NCBI RefSeq assembly: GCF_016907085.1 | Contig: NZ_JAFBBJ010000001.1 | Span: 2,604,001-2,668,000 of the forward strand | Origin: Clavibacter michiganensis | GTDB taxonomy: Bacteria; Actinomycetota; Actinomycetes; Actinomycetales; Microbacteriaceae | Direction: 5' to 3' | DNA: 64,000 nucleotides | Shown: positions 51,049 to 60,195 of the stretch, one piece after another | Position numbering within the stretch: the stretch's first letter is position 1 | How the letters are laid out: each line of letters begins with the position of its first letter | Program-made: the position numbers and the translations under genes | The notes under the pieces: model-generated | Told to the model about the DNA's origin: nothing | Seen by the model: the letters and a program-made list of their open reading frames with translations, nothing else | The model's database searches: none

Positions 51049-52071
51049 TCAGTCGACGCGGCGGGCGGCGGCGCTCGAGTCGCGCACCACGAGCTCGGCC
51101 GGGATCCGCGTCGCCTGCGGGATCTCGCGCCCCTCGATCGCGGCGATGAGCACGTCGACCACGAGCGATCCGAGCGCCGGGAAGTCCTGCCGGACGGTCG
51201 TGAGCGGCGGGAGGAAGTGGCGGGAGACGGGCAGGTCGTCGAAGCCGACGACGCTGAGGTCCTCCGGCACGCGGATCCCGCGGTCGTGCAGCCCGTGGAT
51301 CACGCCGAGCGCCATCTCGTCGTTCGCCACGAACACGGCCGTGTACTCGGGCACCGCGGTGAGCCCCTTCGCGAAGTCGTAGCCGAAGTCGCTCGACCAG
51401 TCGCCGATCACGATGGGCCGCTCGCGCATGCCCCACGCCCGGGTGCGCGCGTGGAAGGCGCGCTCGCGGGCGCGTGCGTCGAGCCAGTCGAGCGGGCCGG
51501 AGACGTGCAGCACGTCGCGGTGGCCGAGGCTCGCGAGGTGGTCGACCACGAGCCGCGTGCCCGCGGACTGGTCGACCGAGACCGTGAGGAACGCCGGATC
51601 CTTCTCGGCCTTCACCACGAGCGTCGGCAGCCCGGTCGTGATGGTGCGCAGCACGGCGACGGACGACGAGCGCGGCGCGACCACGCACAGCGCGTCGATG
51701 CCCTGGCCGGTGAGGTGGCGCACGGCCTCCTCGGGCGTCGCGTCCTCGTCGTCGCGCAGCGCGAACGACGCGACCGAGTAGCCGCCGTCGCGCGCCGACC
51801 GCTCGATGGCGCGCAGGATGCTCGACGGCCCGAACTCGACGGCGCTCTCGATGAGCACGCCGATGCGCAGGGCCCGCTGCGTGACGAGCTGCCGGGCCGC
51901 CATGTTCGGCCGGAAGTCGAGCTCGGCGACGACCTCGAGCACGCGCTGCCGGGTCGACTCCTTGACCTGCGGGTGCCCGTTGAGCACGCGCGAGACGGTC
52001 ATGTGCGAGACGCCCGCGCGCTCCGCGACCTCGCGGAGTCCGAGCCGCTCGCCGCCGCTCCTGACGCTCAC
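51049..52071 (-). CDS. LacI-family transcriptional regulator
   Basis: The 340-residue protein has a LacI helix-turn-helix (LREVAERAGVSHMTVSRVLNGHPQVKESTRQRV) and the hinge RPNMAARQL, then a sugar-binding core (RIGVLIESAVEFGPSSILRAIE through VVGFDDLPVSRHFLPPLTTVRQDF). It likely represses the neighbouring importer through the TGTTACCGGTAACA palindrome. The GTG at 52071 with GGAG five bases upstream was chosen; an ATG at 52089 would add six residues and has no ribosome site. Confidence 0.9.
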   Translation of the reverse strand: MSVRSGGERLGLREVAERAGVSHMTVSRVLNGHPQVKESTRQRVLEVVAELDFRPNMAARQLVTQRALRIGVLIESAVEFGPSSILRAIERSARDGGYSVASFALRDDEDATPEEAVRHLTGQGIDALCVVAPRSSSVAVLRTITTGLPTLVVKAEKDPAFLTVSVDQSAGTRLVVDHLASLGHRDVLHVSGPLDWLDARARERAFHARTRAWGMRERPIVIGDWSSDFGYDFAKGLTAVPEYTAVFVANDEMALGVIHGLHDRGIRVPEDLSVVGFDDLPVSRHFLPPLTTVRQDFPALGSLVVDVLIAAIEGREIPQATRIPAELVVRDSSAAARRVD

Positions 52072-52331
52072 CCGCACTCCATCCGGCATCCTCCGACGCG
52101 GCGCCTCGCGTCGCGCCCGCCGGGGCGCGGGCCGGTCGCATCCCCCGTCGCTGCGCACACCCTACCGGGGCGGATCCGCGCGGGACCGGGAGCGACGACC
52201 GCCGGACACTCGTCCCCCGTTACCCGATCGACCGGACCCTGGCAAGCCCCCACCGCATCCCGCAGGCTGCTCGCCGTCCGGAGCAGGGTGGAGGCGCGAT
52301 GGTTTCGCCGCATGAAGACATAGGAGCACCT

Positions 52332-53288
52332 ATGTACTTCCACGCACAGACCTGGATCAACGAGATCGCCGACGGCGAGCCCGACCCCGCCGCCGCCAAC
52401 GCGCTGCAGGAGGGCCTCGGCGGCCAGTTCGGCGAGATGCGCACGATGATGCAGTACCTCTTCCAGGCCATGAACTTCCGCGGCGCCGCCGCCAAGCCGT
52501 ACCGCGACCTGATCCAGGGCGTCGGCACCGAGGAGATCAGCCACGTCGAGCTCATCGGCACCACGATCTCGCGCCTGCTCGACGGGTCGCCCGAGTACAG
52601 CGGCAAGCTCACCGACCCGCTCGACACCCCGGGCAAGGGCGGGGCGACGCCGCTCAGCATCGCGCTCGACCACGGCAACATCCACCACCACCTCGTGGGT
52701 GCCCAGGGCGCGCTGCCCGTCGACGCCGCCGGCAACCCGTGGAGCGGCAGCTACGTCTACAACTCGGGCAACCTCCCGCTCGACCTGCTGTACAACGTCA
52801 TGCTCGAGTCGACCGGCCGCCTGCAGAAGTGCCGCATCTACGAGATGACGGACAACCCCGTCGCCCGCGCGACCGTCGCCTACCTCATCGTGCGCGACCA
52901 GGCGCACGAGAACGCGTACGCGAAGGCGCTCGAGACGCTCGGCGTCGACTGGGGCAAGCTCCTGCCGATCCCGAAGACCAACGCCGAGCAGTTCCCCGAG
53001 GTGAAGAAGCTCCTCGACCTGGGGCTCCAGAGCAAGCAGTACAGCTTCGACCTCGACGGCAAGAGCGAGGCCGGCCGGATCTTCCAGGGCGCGTCGCCCT
53101 CGAACGACGGCACCGGCCTGACCGCGACCGAGCAGGCGCCCGTCGGCTTCCCGTCGACCATCGCGCCCGAGCGGCTCGAGGAGTTCGCGCCCGGCCTCGA
53201 CAAGGACCTGCTGGCCCTCGTCCAGGAGACGGCCGAGCGCGAGCTCGCCGACATCGAGGCGTTCTACGGGCCGACGAAGACGGCCTGA
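52332..53288 (+). CDS. Manganese catalase
   Basis: The 318-residue protein matches the non-haem dimanganese catalase family: MYFHAQTWINEIADGEPDPAAANALQEGLGGQFGEMRTMMQYLFQAMNFR with the metal-binding glutamates of the four-helix bundle, TEEISHVELIGTTI, and RDQAHENAYAKALE in the third and fourth helices. It decomposes hydrogen peroxide in the cytoplasm and may act in stationary or desiccation stress. AGGAG lies six bases before the ATG at 52332. It is divergent from the LacI gene with its own probable promoter, and a strong hairpin follows. Confidence 0.95.
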   Translation: MYFHAQTWINEIADGEPDPAAANALQEGLGGQFGEMRTMMQYLFQAMNFRGAAAKPYRDLIQGVGTEEISHVELIGTTISRLLDGSPEYSGKLTDPLDTPGKGGATPLSIALDHGNIHHHLVGAQGALPVDAAGNPWSGSYVYNSGNLPLDLLYNVMLESTGRLQKCRIYEMTDNPVARATVAYLIVRDQAHENAYAKALETLGVDWGKLLPIPKTNAEQFPEVKKLLDLGLQSKQYSFDLDGKSEAGRIFQGASPSNDGTGLTATEQAPVGFPSTIAPERLEEFAPGLDKDLLALVQETAERELADIEAFYGPTKTA

Positions 53289-53309
53289 TCCGCGTCACCT
53301 GATCCACGC

Positions 53310-53345
53310 GACGGCGCCGTCTCCCTCGCGGGAGGCGGCGCCGTC
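53310..53345. terminator. Very strong bidirectional terminator
   Basis: GACGGCGCC pairs with GGCGCCGTC, and the inner CTCCC pairs with GGGAG around a TCGC tetraloop, with only 2-base interruptions. It lies between convergent catalase and hydrolase genes. Confidence 0.85.
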
Positions 53346-53369
53346 GTCGTGCCGGATCGAGGAGCTACG

Positions 53370-54194
53370 TCAGCCGCAGTAGCTCATCGAGGCGCTGATG
53401 GGACCCGTGGCCGCGGGGGCCGGGCAGATGCTCACGGACTCGTCGCCGTCGAGGTAGCGGGCGAGGAACGTGGTGGCGGCGTCGCGGATGGTGGCGTTCG
53501 GGGTCCGCACCCCGGCGGTGTGCCCGGCGCCGCGGAGCTCGACGTACTCCTTGGGGGTGGGCGCCGGGATCGACCGGTACATGCGCTTGCCCATGAGGAA
53601 GGGGATCGCGACCGGGTCGGCCTGGCCGGTGATGATGAGGGTCGGCGTGGTGTCCGACGGATAGGACGCGGGCACGTCGAACGGCTCCACGGCGACCACG
53701 GCCTTCAGCTCGTGGCGCGCCTGGGCAGCCCGGAGGACGCCCGCCCCGCCCATCGAGTAGCCGAGGACGGCCACGCGGGCGGGATCCACCTCGGCCGACA
53801 CGGCGCTGGATCCCGTGAGGTAGTCGACCGCGGCCAGCGTCTCCTGCTCGCGCTGGCCGGGGCGGTCGAGGACCCCGTCCGTGTCGATGGTGAAGGCGAC
53901 GTAGCCGGCGGCCGCGAGCGCCTCGCCGTACCAGCGCATGTCCGCGTGCGTGTCGCGGAAGCCCGGTGTGATGACGACGGCGCCGAGCGTCGTGCCGGCG
54001 GGCGCCTCGGGGGCGAAGACCACGCCGCCGCCGAAGCCGGAGACGTCGCTCCGGGGGACGGCGATCTCGTCGACCGGGGCGGCGTCCGCGGCGCGAGCGG
54101 GGGCGGAGATCGGCGCGGCGACCGCGAGGACGACGGCGATGGCGGCGACCGCGGCGGCATGCCGGGCGCGGCGGAGGGGGATCAGGGTGGACAC
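53370..54194 (-). CDS. Secreted polyester-hydrolase/cutinase-like alpha/beta hydrolase
   Basis: The 274-residue precursor has a signal peptide ending near residue 35, then the fold of bacterial cutinases: VVITPGFRDTHADMRWYGEALAAAGYVAFTID (oxyanion Phe79, invariant MRWYG), nucleophile Ser147 in GYSMGGAG, acid Asp193 in TGQADPV, base His225 in RGAGHTAG. C257 and C273 can form the C-terminal disulfide seen in cutinase and PETase-like enzymes. Activity on cutin or suberin would fit plant life, but the substrate is inference. The cleft has Met148 after the nucleophile as in the family. Confidence 0.85.
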   Translation of the reverse strand: MSTLIPLRRARHAAAVAAIAVVLAVAAPISAPARAADAAPVDEIAVPRSDVSGFGGGVVFAPEAPAGTTLGAVVITPGFRDTHADMRWYGEALAAAGYVAFTIDTDGVLDRPGQREQETLAAVDYLTGSSAVSAEVDPARVAVLGYSMGGAGVLRAAQARHELKAVVAVEPFDVPASYPSDTTPTLIITGQADPVAIPFLMGKRMYRSIPAPTPKEYVELRGAGHTAGVRTPNATIRDAATTFLARYLDGDESVSICPAPAATGPISASMSYCG

Positions 54195-54370
54195 GGGGCC
54201 TCGTCGGGGTCGGGCGTCCGAGCGGCCTGCCCGACCGGATCGTCGAGCACGGTAGGCGACCTCGGTCGGCGGTCGCGCGGATCCTCCTCAGGGCGCATCC
54301 GCGGCATCGCCGGCGCCGCCTCCGACGCGACCCGCCCCGCGCACCCGGTGGGCGCGCGGGGCGGGGCACC

Positions 54371-54652
54371 TCAGCAGTGGATCCGGGGCGGGGTGCTGGA
54401 TCCGTCGTCGGAGCGCGCGCGGTCGGTGGCGGCGCCGATGTCCCCGGGCGGGCCCCAGATGCACCCGTCTCCCCGGCGGAGCGAGGTGGCGGGGTCGGCG
54501 GAGCCGTGGGCGACGGCACGCGCGACGGAGCTCGCATGGGTCGCCGCGGGCGCGGCCTGCGCGACCGTCGGGACGAGGACGAGCGCCCCGGCGAGGGCGC
54601 CGACGGCGAGCGCCGCCCGGGCGGTCGTGGTGCGGGCGATGCGGTGGGGCAT
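54371..54652 (-). CDS. Small secreted two-cysteine protein (second copy)
   Basis: The 93-residue product has a signal peptide cleaved near AQA (residue 33), a variable Ala/Ser/Arg-rich region and C64 and C93 (C-terminal residue), which may pair. It ends TPPRIHC. Its signal region aligns with that at 12435-12659 and both have a C-x2-G-P-like first cysteine site, so they are probably distant members of one family. AAGGAG precedes the ATG. It has no recognised domain. Confidence 0.65.
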   Translation of the reverse strand: MPHRIARTTTARAALAVGALAGALVLVPTVAQAAPAATHASSVARAVAHGSADPATSLRRGDGCIWGPPGDIGAATDRARSDDGSSTPPRIHC

Positions 54653-54859
54653 GGTGGTTCTCCTTCTTCCGTTCACGGGAGCGCGGCCGTGCGGCCGGCC
54701 GATGCGCGGCGGGAGCGCGCCGACCGCGCGGGGACGCGACGACCCTAGGACCCGACCGGCGGCTCCCGTCCGATCGCTCCCCGGCCCGTGCCGCTGGGCG
54801 TCGACCGAATGCGCACCCGCCACCCGGGACGCCGCGCACCCGCCGCCGTAGGCTGATGC

Positions 54860-57298
54860 ATGGCCTCCGACACCGCACCCCGCGACCCCGCCGCGCCCCT
54901 CTACCTCGACGTCGTCGACGGGTGGTGGCGCGCCGCCAACTACCTCTCCGTCGGCCAGATCTACCTGCTGGACGACCCGCTGCTCGAGCGTCCGCTCACG
55001 CGCGACGACATCAAGCCGCGACTGCTCGGGCACTGGGGCACGACCCCGCTGCTGAACTTCGTCTACGCGCACCTCAACCGGGCGATCATCGAGCGCGACC
55101 TCGACATGATCTACATCGCCGGCCCCGGCCACGGCGGCCCCGGCATGGTCGCCAACGCGTACCTCGACGGCACCTACTCGGAGCTGTTCTCCGCGGCGAC
55201 GCCCGATCGCGACGGCCTCCGCCACCTCTTCCGCCAGTTCTCGTTCCCGGGCGGCGTGCCGTCGCACGCGGCGCCGGAGACGCCCGGATCCATCAACGAG
55301 GGCGGCGAGCTCGGGTACTCGCTCGTGCACGCGTACGGCGCCGCGCTCGACAACCCCGACCTCGTGGTCGCGTGCGTGATCGGCGACGGCGAGGCGGAGA
55401 CCGCGACCCTCGCCGCCAGCTGGCACCTCGACAAGTTCCTCGACCCGGAGTCGGACGGGGCCGTGCTGCCGATCCTCAACCTCAACGGCTGGAAGATCGC
55501 GAACCCCACCGTGCTCGCGCGCATCCCGGAGGAGGAGCTGCTCGCGCTCTTCACCGGTTACGGCTACTCCCCGCGGATCGTTTCGGGTGGCTTCGACGGC
55601 GAGGACCACGCGGCGGTGCACGAGCGGTTCGCGCTCGCGCTGGGCGACGCGCTCGACGAGATCAGCCGGATCCAGCTCGCGGCCCGCACGGGCGGCAGCG
55701 AGGAGCGCCCGGCGTGGCCGATGCTGATCCTCCGCACCCCGAAGGGCTGGACCGGCCCCAAGGAGGTCGACGGCAAGCAGGTCGAGGGCACGTGGCGCGC
55801 GCACCAGGTGCCGCTCTCAGGTGTCCGCGACGACCCGGATCACCTCCGCCAGCTCCAGGAGTGGCTCGAGAGCTACCGCCCGCACGAGCTCTTCGACCGC
55901 GACGGCCGCCTGACGCCCGCGCTCCAGCCGAACCGGCCCGAGGGCGACCGGCGGATGAGCGCCAACCCGCACGCGAACGGCGGCCTGCTCCGCCGCGACC
56001 TCCGGCTCCCGCCGCTCGAGGTGAACGCGATCGACTTCAGCGACGGTCGCGGCGTCATCGCCGAGCCGACCCGCGTGCTCGGCGGCTGGCTGCGCGACGT
56101 GATCGCCCGCAACCCGCTCGACTTCCGGATCTTCGGCCCCGACGAGACCGCCAGCAACCGCCTCGACGACGTCTACGAGGTCACGGCCAAGGCCTGGCAG
56201 GGCGAGGTGCTGCCGGTCGACGAGCACCTGGCGCACGAGGGCCGGGTCATCGAGATCCTCAACGAGAACATCACGCAGGGGCTGCTCGAGGCGTACCTGC
56301 TCACCGGCCGGCACGGGCTCTTCACGTCGTACGAGGCCTTCATCCACATCGTCGACTCGATGTTCAACCAGTACGCGAAGTGGCTCGAGTCGAGCTCGAA
56401 GGTGGAGTGGCGGCGGCCGGTCGCGTCGTTCACGTACCTGCTCTCCTCGCACGTGTGGCGGCAGGACCACAACGGGTTCTCGCACCAGGATCCGGGATTC
56501 CTCGACCACGTCGTGAACAAGCGCGCCGAGATCGTGCGCGTGTACCTGCCGTTCGACGCGAACTCGCTGCTCGTGACCATGGACCACTGCCTCCGCGGCA
56601 CCGACCTCATCAACGTGGTCGTCGCGGGCAAGCAGCCGACCGCGAGCCTGCTCTCGCTCGAGGAGGCGCGGGCGCACGGGGCACGCGGCGTGGGCGTGTG
56701 GGAGTGGGCGGGCACCGAGGTGCCGGGGCTCGAGCCCGACGTGGTCGTCGCGTGCGCGGGCGACATCCCGACCGTGGAGGCGATGGCGGCGGTGCAGATC
56801 CTCAAGCGGGAGATCCCGCAGCTGCGCGTGCGGTTCGTGAACGTGGTGGACCTGATGCGGCTGCAGGACTCGACGCAGCACCCGCACGGGCTCGACGACG
56901 GATCCTTCGACGCGCTCTTCACGCGCGACAAGCCCGTCATCTTCGCGTTCCACGGCTACCCGTCGCTCATCCACCGCCTCACGTACAAGCGCCACAACCA
57001 CGCGAACATGCACGTGCGCGGCTTCGTGGAGCAGGGCGGCACGACCACGCCGTTCGACATGCTGATGCTCAACGACCTCGACCGGTTCCGGCTCGTGATG
57101 GACGTGATCCGCCGCGTGCCGCACCTCGAGACCACCTACGCGGGCCTCTCGCAGCGCATGGACGACGAGCGCATCGCGCACCGCGTCCACACGCGCGAGT
57201 TCGGCGAGGACATGGACGACGTGTCGGGCGCGGAGGGGCTGCCGTTCGCGGATCCGAACCGCCAGGTCGCGATCGACAACGGGGACGACAACGCGTGA
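54860..57298 (+). CDS. xfp: Xylulose-5-phosphate/fructose-6-phosphate phosphoketolase
   Basis: This thiamine-diphosphate enzyme of 812 residues makes acetyl phosphate plus a shorter sugar phosphate. Both phosphoketolase signatures are present: [14 protein letters not shown] and the TPP-linked [12 protein letters not shown]. The late FETSNEN-like [14 protein letters not shown] helix and PGFLDHV region also match. TAGGCT (54849-54854) ends five bases before the ATG, so the message is probably leaderless. It sits apart from other sugar genes and appears monocistronic, with a hairpin downstream. Confidence 0.95.
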   Translation: MASDTAPRDPAAPLYLDVVDGWWRAANYLSVGQIYLLDDPLLERPLTRDDIKPRLLGHWGTTPLLNFVYAHLNRAIIERDLDMIYIAGPGHGGPGMVANAYLDGTYSELFSAATPDRDGLRHLFRQFSFPGGVPSHAAPETPGSINEGGELGYSLVHAYGAALDNPDLVVACVIGDGEAETATLAASWHLDKFLDPESDGAVLPILNLNGWKIANPTVLARIPEEELLALFTGYGYSPRIVSGGFDGEDHAAVHERFALALGDALDEISRIQLAARTGGSEERPAWPMLILRTPKGWTGPKEVDGKQVEGTWRAHQVPLSGVRDDPDHLRQLQEWLESYRPHELFDRDGRLTPALQPNRPEGDRRMSANPHANGGLLRRDLRLPPLEVNAIDFSDGRGVIAEPTRVLGGWLRDVIARNPLDFRIFGPDETASNRLDDVYEVTAKAWQGEVLPVDEHLAHEGRVIEILNENITQGLLEAYLLTGRHGLFTSYEAFIHIVDSMFNQYAKWLESSSKVEWRRPVASFTYLLSSHVWRQDHNGFSHQDPGFLDHVVNKRAEIVRVYLPFDANSLLVTMDHCLRGTDLINVVVAGKQPTASLLSLEEARAHGARGVGVWEWAGTEVPGLEPDVVVACAGDIPTVEAMAAVQILKREIPQLRVRFVNVVDLMRLQDSTQHPHGLDDGSFDALFTRDKPVIFAFHGYPSLIHRLTYKRHNHANMHVRGFVEQGGTTTPFDMLMLNDLDRFRLVMDVIRRVPHLETTYAGLSQRMDDERIAHRVHTREFGEDMDDVSGAEGLPFADPNRQVAIDNGDDNA

Positions 57299-57312
57299 GC
57301 CCCGGCGCGCGG

Positions 57313-57342
57313 GCCGCCCGACCTCCGTCGACGTCGGGCGGC
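57313..57342. terminator. Bidirectional terminator after phosphoketolase
   Basis: GCCGCCCGAC (57313-57322) and GTCGGGCGGC (57333-57342) are perfect 10-base arms with a 10-base loop, between convergent genes. Confidence 0.8.
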
Positions 57343-57346
57343 CGCA

Positions 57347-58081
57347 TCACGGGGCGGGCGCGAGCGTCGCATCGACGCCCGTGACCACCTGGCCCCAGCG
57401 CGAGACGGCGATGCGCAGCGCCAGCGCGCGCTGCGTCCGGTCGCCGGACCACTCGGGGAGGTAGGCGCGCGGATCCGACGACGGCGTGCCGAAGCGCACG
57501 ACGTAGAAGCCGGGCTCCAGGTTGCCGAGCGCGTAGCGGCCGGACGCGTCCGTGAACCCGGACGCCTCCAGGCGCCCGTCGCCGGTGGCGCGCAGGACGT
57601 CCACGGGCGCGGCCGCGGCGGGCGCGCCGCCCGGGAGCGTGACCGTGCCGCCGAGGCCCGCGGGGGTGCGGATCACGATGTCGACGCGGGTCTCGCGTCC
57701 GGCGGACGCGGTGAAGAAGCGCGCGTCCCGCCATTCGTTGACCTGGCCGAGGTACTGCGAGGCGGGCGTGCCGCCGAGCGCGACCCAGGCCCGCAGCGTG
57801 TAGCGGGTGGCGCGCACGCCAGCGAACCGGAACGCGCCGTCGACGATGTCGACGCTGTCGCCGAAGGGGATGTCGGCTAGCTCGAGCGAGACCTCGCCCG
57901 TGCGGACGAGGTTCCGGGGATCCACGCGGTCGAGGTAGACGCGGCCGACGACGGTGGCGGTGGCGGCGTCGGGCGCCGGGGCGGGATCCGCGGACGCGGG
58001 GGAGACGGGGCCGGCCTGAGCTGCGGTGATCAGGGCCAGGGCGATGAGGCCGACGAGACCGCGTCGGCGGACGGAAGGCAT
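57347..58081 (-). CDS. Secreted protein with carboxypeptidase-regulatory-like beta domains
   Basis: The 244-residue precursor has a signal peptide (cleavage near ASA-D, residue 31) and two Ig-like or transthyretin-like domains; a T-D-A-S-G-R-Y-A-L-G-N-L-E-P-G core is the classic carboxypeptidase regulatory repeat. Residues 40-120 (VVGRVYLDRVDPRNLVRTGEVSLEL) match a domain of the neighbour at 58173-59978. It carries no sortase motif or second membrane segment, so it is probably secreted or wall-associated. GGAGCACCC precedes the ATG. Confidence 0.78.
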   Translation of the reverse strand: MPSVRRRGLVGLIALALITAAQAGPVSPASADPAPAPDAATATVVGRVYLDRVDPRNLVRTGEVSLELADIPFGDSVDIVDGAFRFAGVRATRYTLRAWVALGGTPASQYLGQVNEWRDARFFTASAGRETRVDIVIRTPAGLGGTVTLPGGAPAAAAPVDVLRATGDGRLEASGFTDASGRYALGNLEPGFYVVRFGTPSSDPRAYLPEWSGDRTQRALALRIAVSRWGQVVTGVDATLAPAP

Positions 58082-58172
58082 GGGTGCTCCGATGCTCGGA
58101 CCGGCGGGGTGCCGGTCGGGACACCGGTCTACTCCGCTGCCGCCCTGAGGTCACGACCCCCGATGGGGGCGG

Positions 58173-59978
58173 TCATCGTGCGATCGGCGCGGCGCGGGCG
58201 GCCCGGGCGGACGGATCCCGCGCGAGCTGCACGTAGATCGACGGCAGCTGCCCGTCGAGCGTCGCCGTGTAGCGGGTCGCGGTGGCGAGGCTGCCGGTGC
58301 CCCCGGCCCATCGGGGGAGTTGCTCCGGCGTCTCGCCGGGCGCGGCGACGTACACGACGTACTCGCCGGGCGTGATCCCGTTGAGGCTGAAGCGGCCGTA
58401 CTGGTCAGTGGACGCCACGAGGCCCGTGGTCGGACGCACTCCCTCCGCGGCCGCGGCGACGGGGACGAATCGGACGGACGCCGCGGGGGTTCCCACCCCG
58501 TCGGACCGGTAGATCTGGCCCTTCGCGCTCGCCCCGCGGGCCAGCTCCACGTCGATCCCGGTCAGCGCGGTGCCCCACTGCGTGACCGTGATGGGTGTGG
58601 CGCTCGCCTGGTCGTAGGCGTCCGAGTACCACTCGCCGATGATGCCGCGGGAGTCTCCTGTGGGCGTCCCTACCTTGACGAGGTAGTCGCCGGGCTCGGC
58701 GTACGTGAGGCTGTACCGGCCCTGCGCGTCGGTGGTGACGCTGTCGAGCAGCTTGCCGTCCGATGCGCGGTATCCGCTGACCGTGAGCCGCGCCCCCGGC
58801 ACCCCGCCCGTGGTGGTGACCGTGCCCTGGATGGTGGAGTACCGCTTCAGCACCACGTCGATGCGCACGGTGCCGTCGGCCTGCACGGCGAACGTCTGCG
58901 CCCGGGTCACGTCATTCGTCTGCCCGTAGTACTGGTAGAGGTACTTGCCGTCGACGTTGAAGAAGGCATGCAGCCGGTACTCACCGGGACGCACGCCCGA
59001 GAAGGCGAACGCGCCGCCGACGACGCCCGAGACGAGGCCGTCGCTGAACTCCTGGGGCGCGGGCTCGAGGTAGATCTCGCCGGAGGAGACGAGGTTGGCC
59101 GGATCCACGGAGTCGAGGTAGACGTTCCCGACCACCTTCCCGGTCGACGGCTGCTCCGGGAGGTCGATGCCGGCCGCAGCGACCGCCGCCGTGGGTGCGC
59201 TGGTGCGGCTGGTGGGCGTGATCCCCGGGGCGATGCCGGTGACCGTCGCGGTGATCCGCTTCCCGGCGTCCGCGTCGACGGGCGTGTAGGAGATGGACGT
59301 CGCGCCCGCGACGGCCACGCCGTCCACGGACCAGGCGTAGGCGAACGACGTCGGGCGCGGGGTCCAGACGCCGGCGACGGCGCGCAGCGGGCGGCCGACC
59401 TGCACGTCGCCCGTGATCACCGGCGTCGAGGCCTCGGTGAAGGGGGCCGTGGTGGCGGGAGGTGCGGGGTCGGGCGTGGGCGTCGGATCCGGGGTCGGCG
59501 TGGGATCCGGGGTCGGTTCCGGCGTCGGGGCCGTGGGCGTAGGGGTCGGGGCGGGCGTCGTGGTGGCGGGCGCCACGGTGGCCGTCGGCCCGCTCGATCG
59601 CGCGAGGGACGCGTACCCGCCCCGACGCGCGGTGACGGTGAGGTCGATGCGCGCGCCGGCGTCCGCGGCGGTCAGCCTCAGCGTGGATCCGGTCGCGCCC
59701 GCGATGGCCGCGCCGTCGCGCCACCAGCGGTAGCCGAAGGTCGTCGGCTTCGGCGCCCAGTCGCCCGTGACCGCGGTGAGCGTGGATCCGACGCGCGGGG
59801 TGCCGGAGATGGTCGGCTTGGGCGACGCGGTGAAGGCGGGCGTGGCGCGGGTCGTGCTGGTGCCCGTGGCGGTCGGCGCATCGGCCGCGGCGGCGGATCC
59901 CGCGATGCCGGCCTGCGCGGACAGGACGAGCGAGAGCGAGAGCAGCCCGATCAGGGCGCGTCGACGTGGTGCGTGCAT
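58173..59978 (-). CDS. Large secreted multidomain protein with Ig-like repeats and Pro/Thr linker
   Basis: The 601-residue precursor has a signal peptide, an Ig-like GTPRVGSTLTAVTGDWAPKP repeat (50-140), a linker of PT/DPTP units (about 145-185), a second such repeat (195-290, ITGDVQVGRPLRAVAGVWTP), then YLDSVDPANLV domain(s) and carboxypeptidase regulatory-like units with DAQGRYSLTYAEPG and DQYGRFSLNGITPG. It is clearly related to the protein at 57347. No wall-anchor motif is seen. The linker is encoded by GGATCCGGGGTCGG-type tandem DNA repeats. A surface or secreted adhesion role is possible. Confidence 0.75.
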   Translation of the reverse strand: MHAPRRRALIGLLSLSLVLSAQAGIAGSAAAADAPTATGTSTTRATPAFTASPKPTISGTPRVGSTLTAVTGDWAPKPTTFGYRWWRDGAAIAGATGSTLRLTAADAGARIDLTVTARRGGYASLARSSGPTATVAPATTTPAPTPTPTAPTPEPTPDPTPTPDPTPTPDPAPPATTAPFTEASTPVITGDVQVGRPLRAVAGVWTPRPTSFAYAWSVDGVAVAGATSISYTPVDADAGKRITATVTGIAPGITPTSRTSAPTAAVAAAGIDLPEQPSTGKVVGNVYLDSVDPANLVSSGEIYLEPAPQEFSDGLVSGVVGGAFAFSGVRPGEYRLHAFFNVDGKYLYQYYGQTNDVTRAQTFAVQADGTVRIDVVLKRYSTIQGTVTTTGGVPGARLTVSGYRASDGKLLDSVTTDAQGRYSLTYAEPGDYLVKVGTPTGDSRGIIGEWYSDAYDQASATPITVTQWGTALTGIDVELARGASAKGQIYRSDGVGTPAASVRFVPVAAAAEGVRPTTGLVASTDQYGRFSLNGITPGEYVVYVAAPGETPEQLPRWAGGTGSLATATRYTATLDGQLPSIYVQLARDPSARAARAAPIAR

Positions 59979-60195
59979 GGATCCCCCGGTCCGGCACCGC
60001 CGATCGCCGTGCCCGGTGCATGCCTACCGCGCGGCGCGGCCGGCTGTCGACGTGTCGCGCGGAACGGGGGCGCGGCGGACAGCGCACGACGACGCCGCGG
60101 ATGGTCATGCCGGCCCCCGCCACCCGTGGGGGTCTCCCGTACCGTGGTGGGCGTCGCCAGCCGGACGACACCCACCCGAGCACCCGGAGGCCCGC

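Noticed and set aside
59455-59550. GGATCCGGGGTCGG-type tandem DNA repeats
   Set aside because: They are explained as the coding sequence of the Pro/Thr linker in the secreted protein and not as an independent element.
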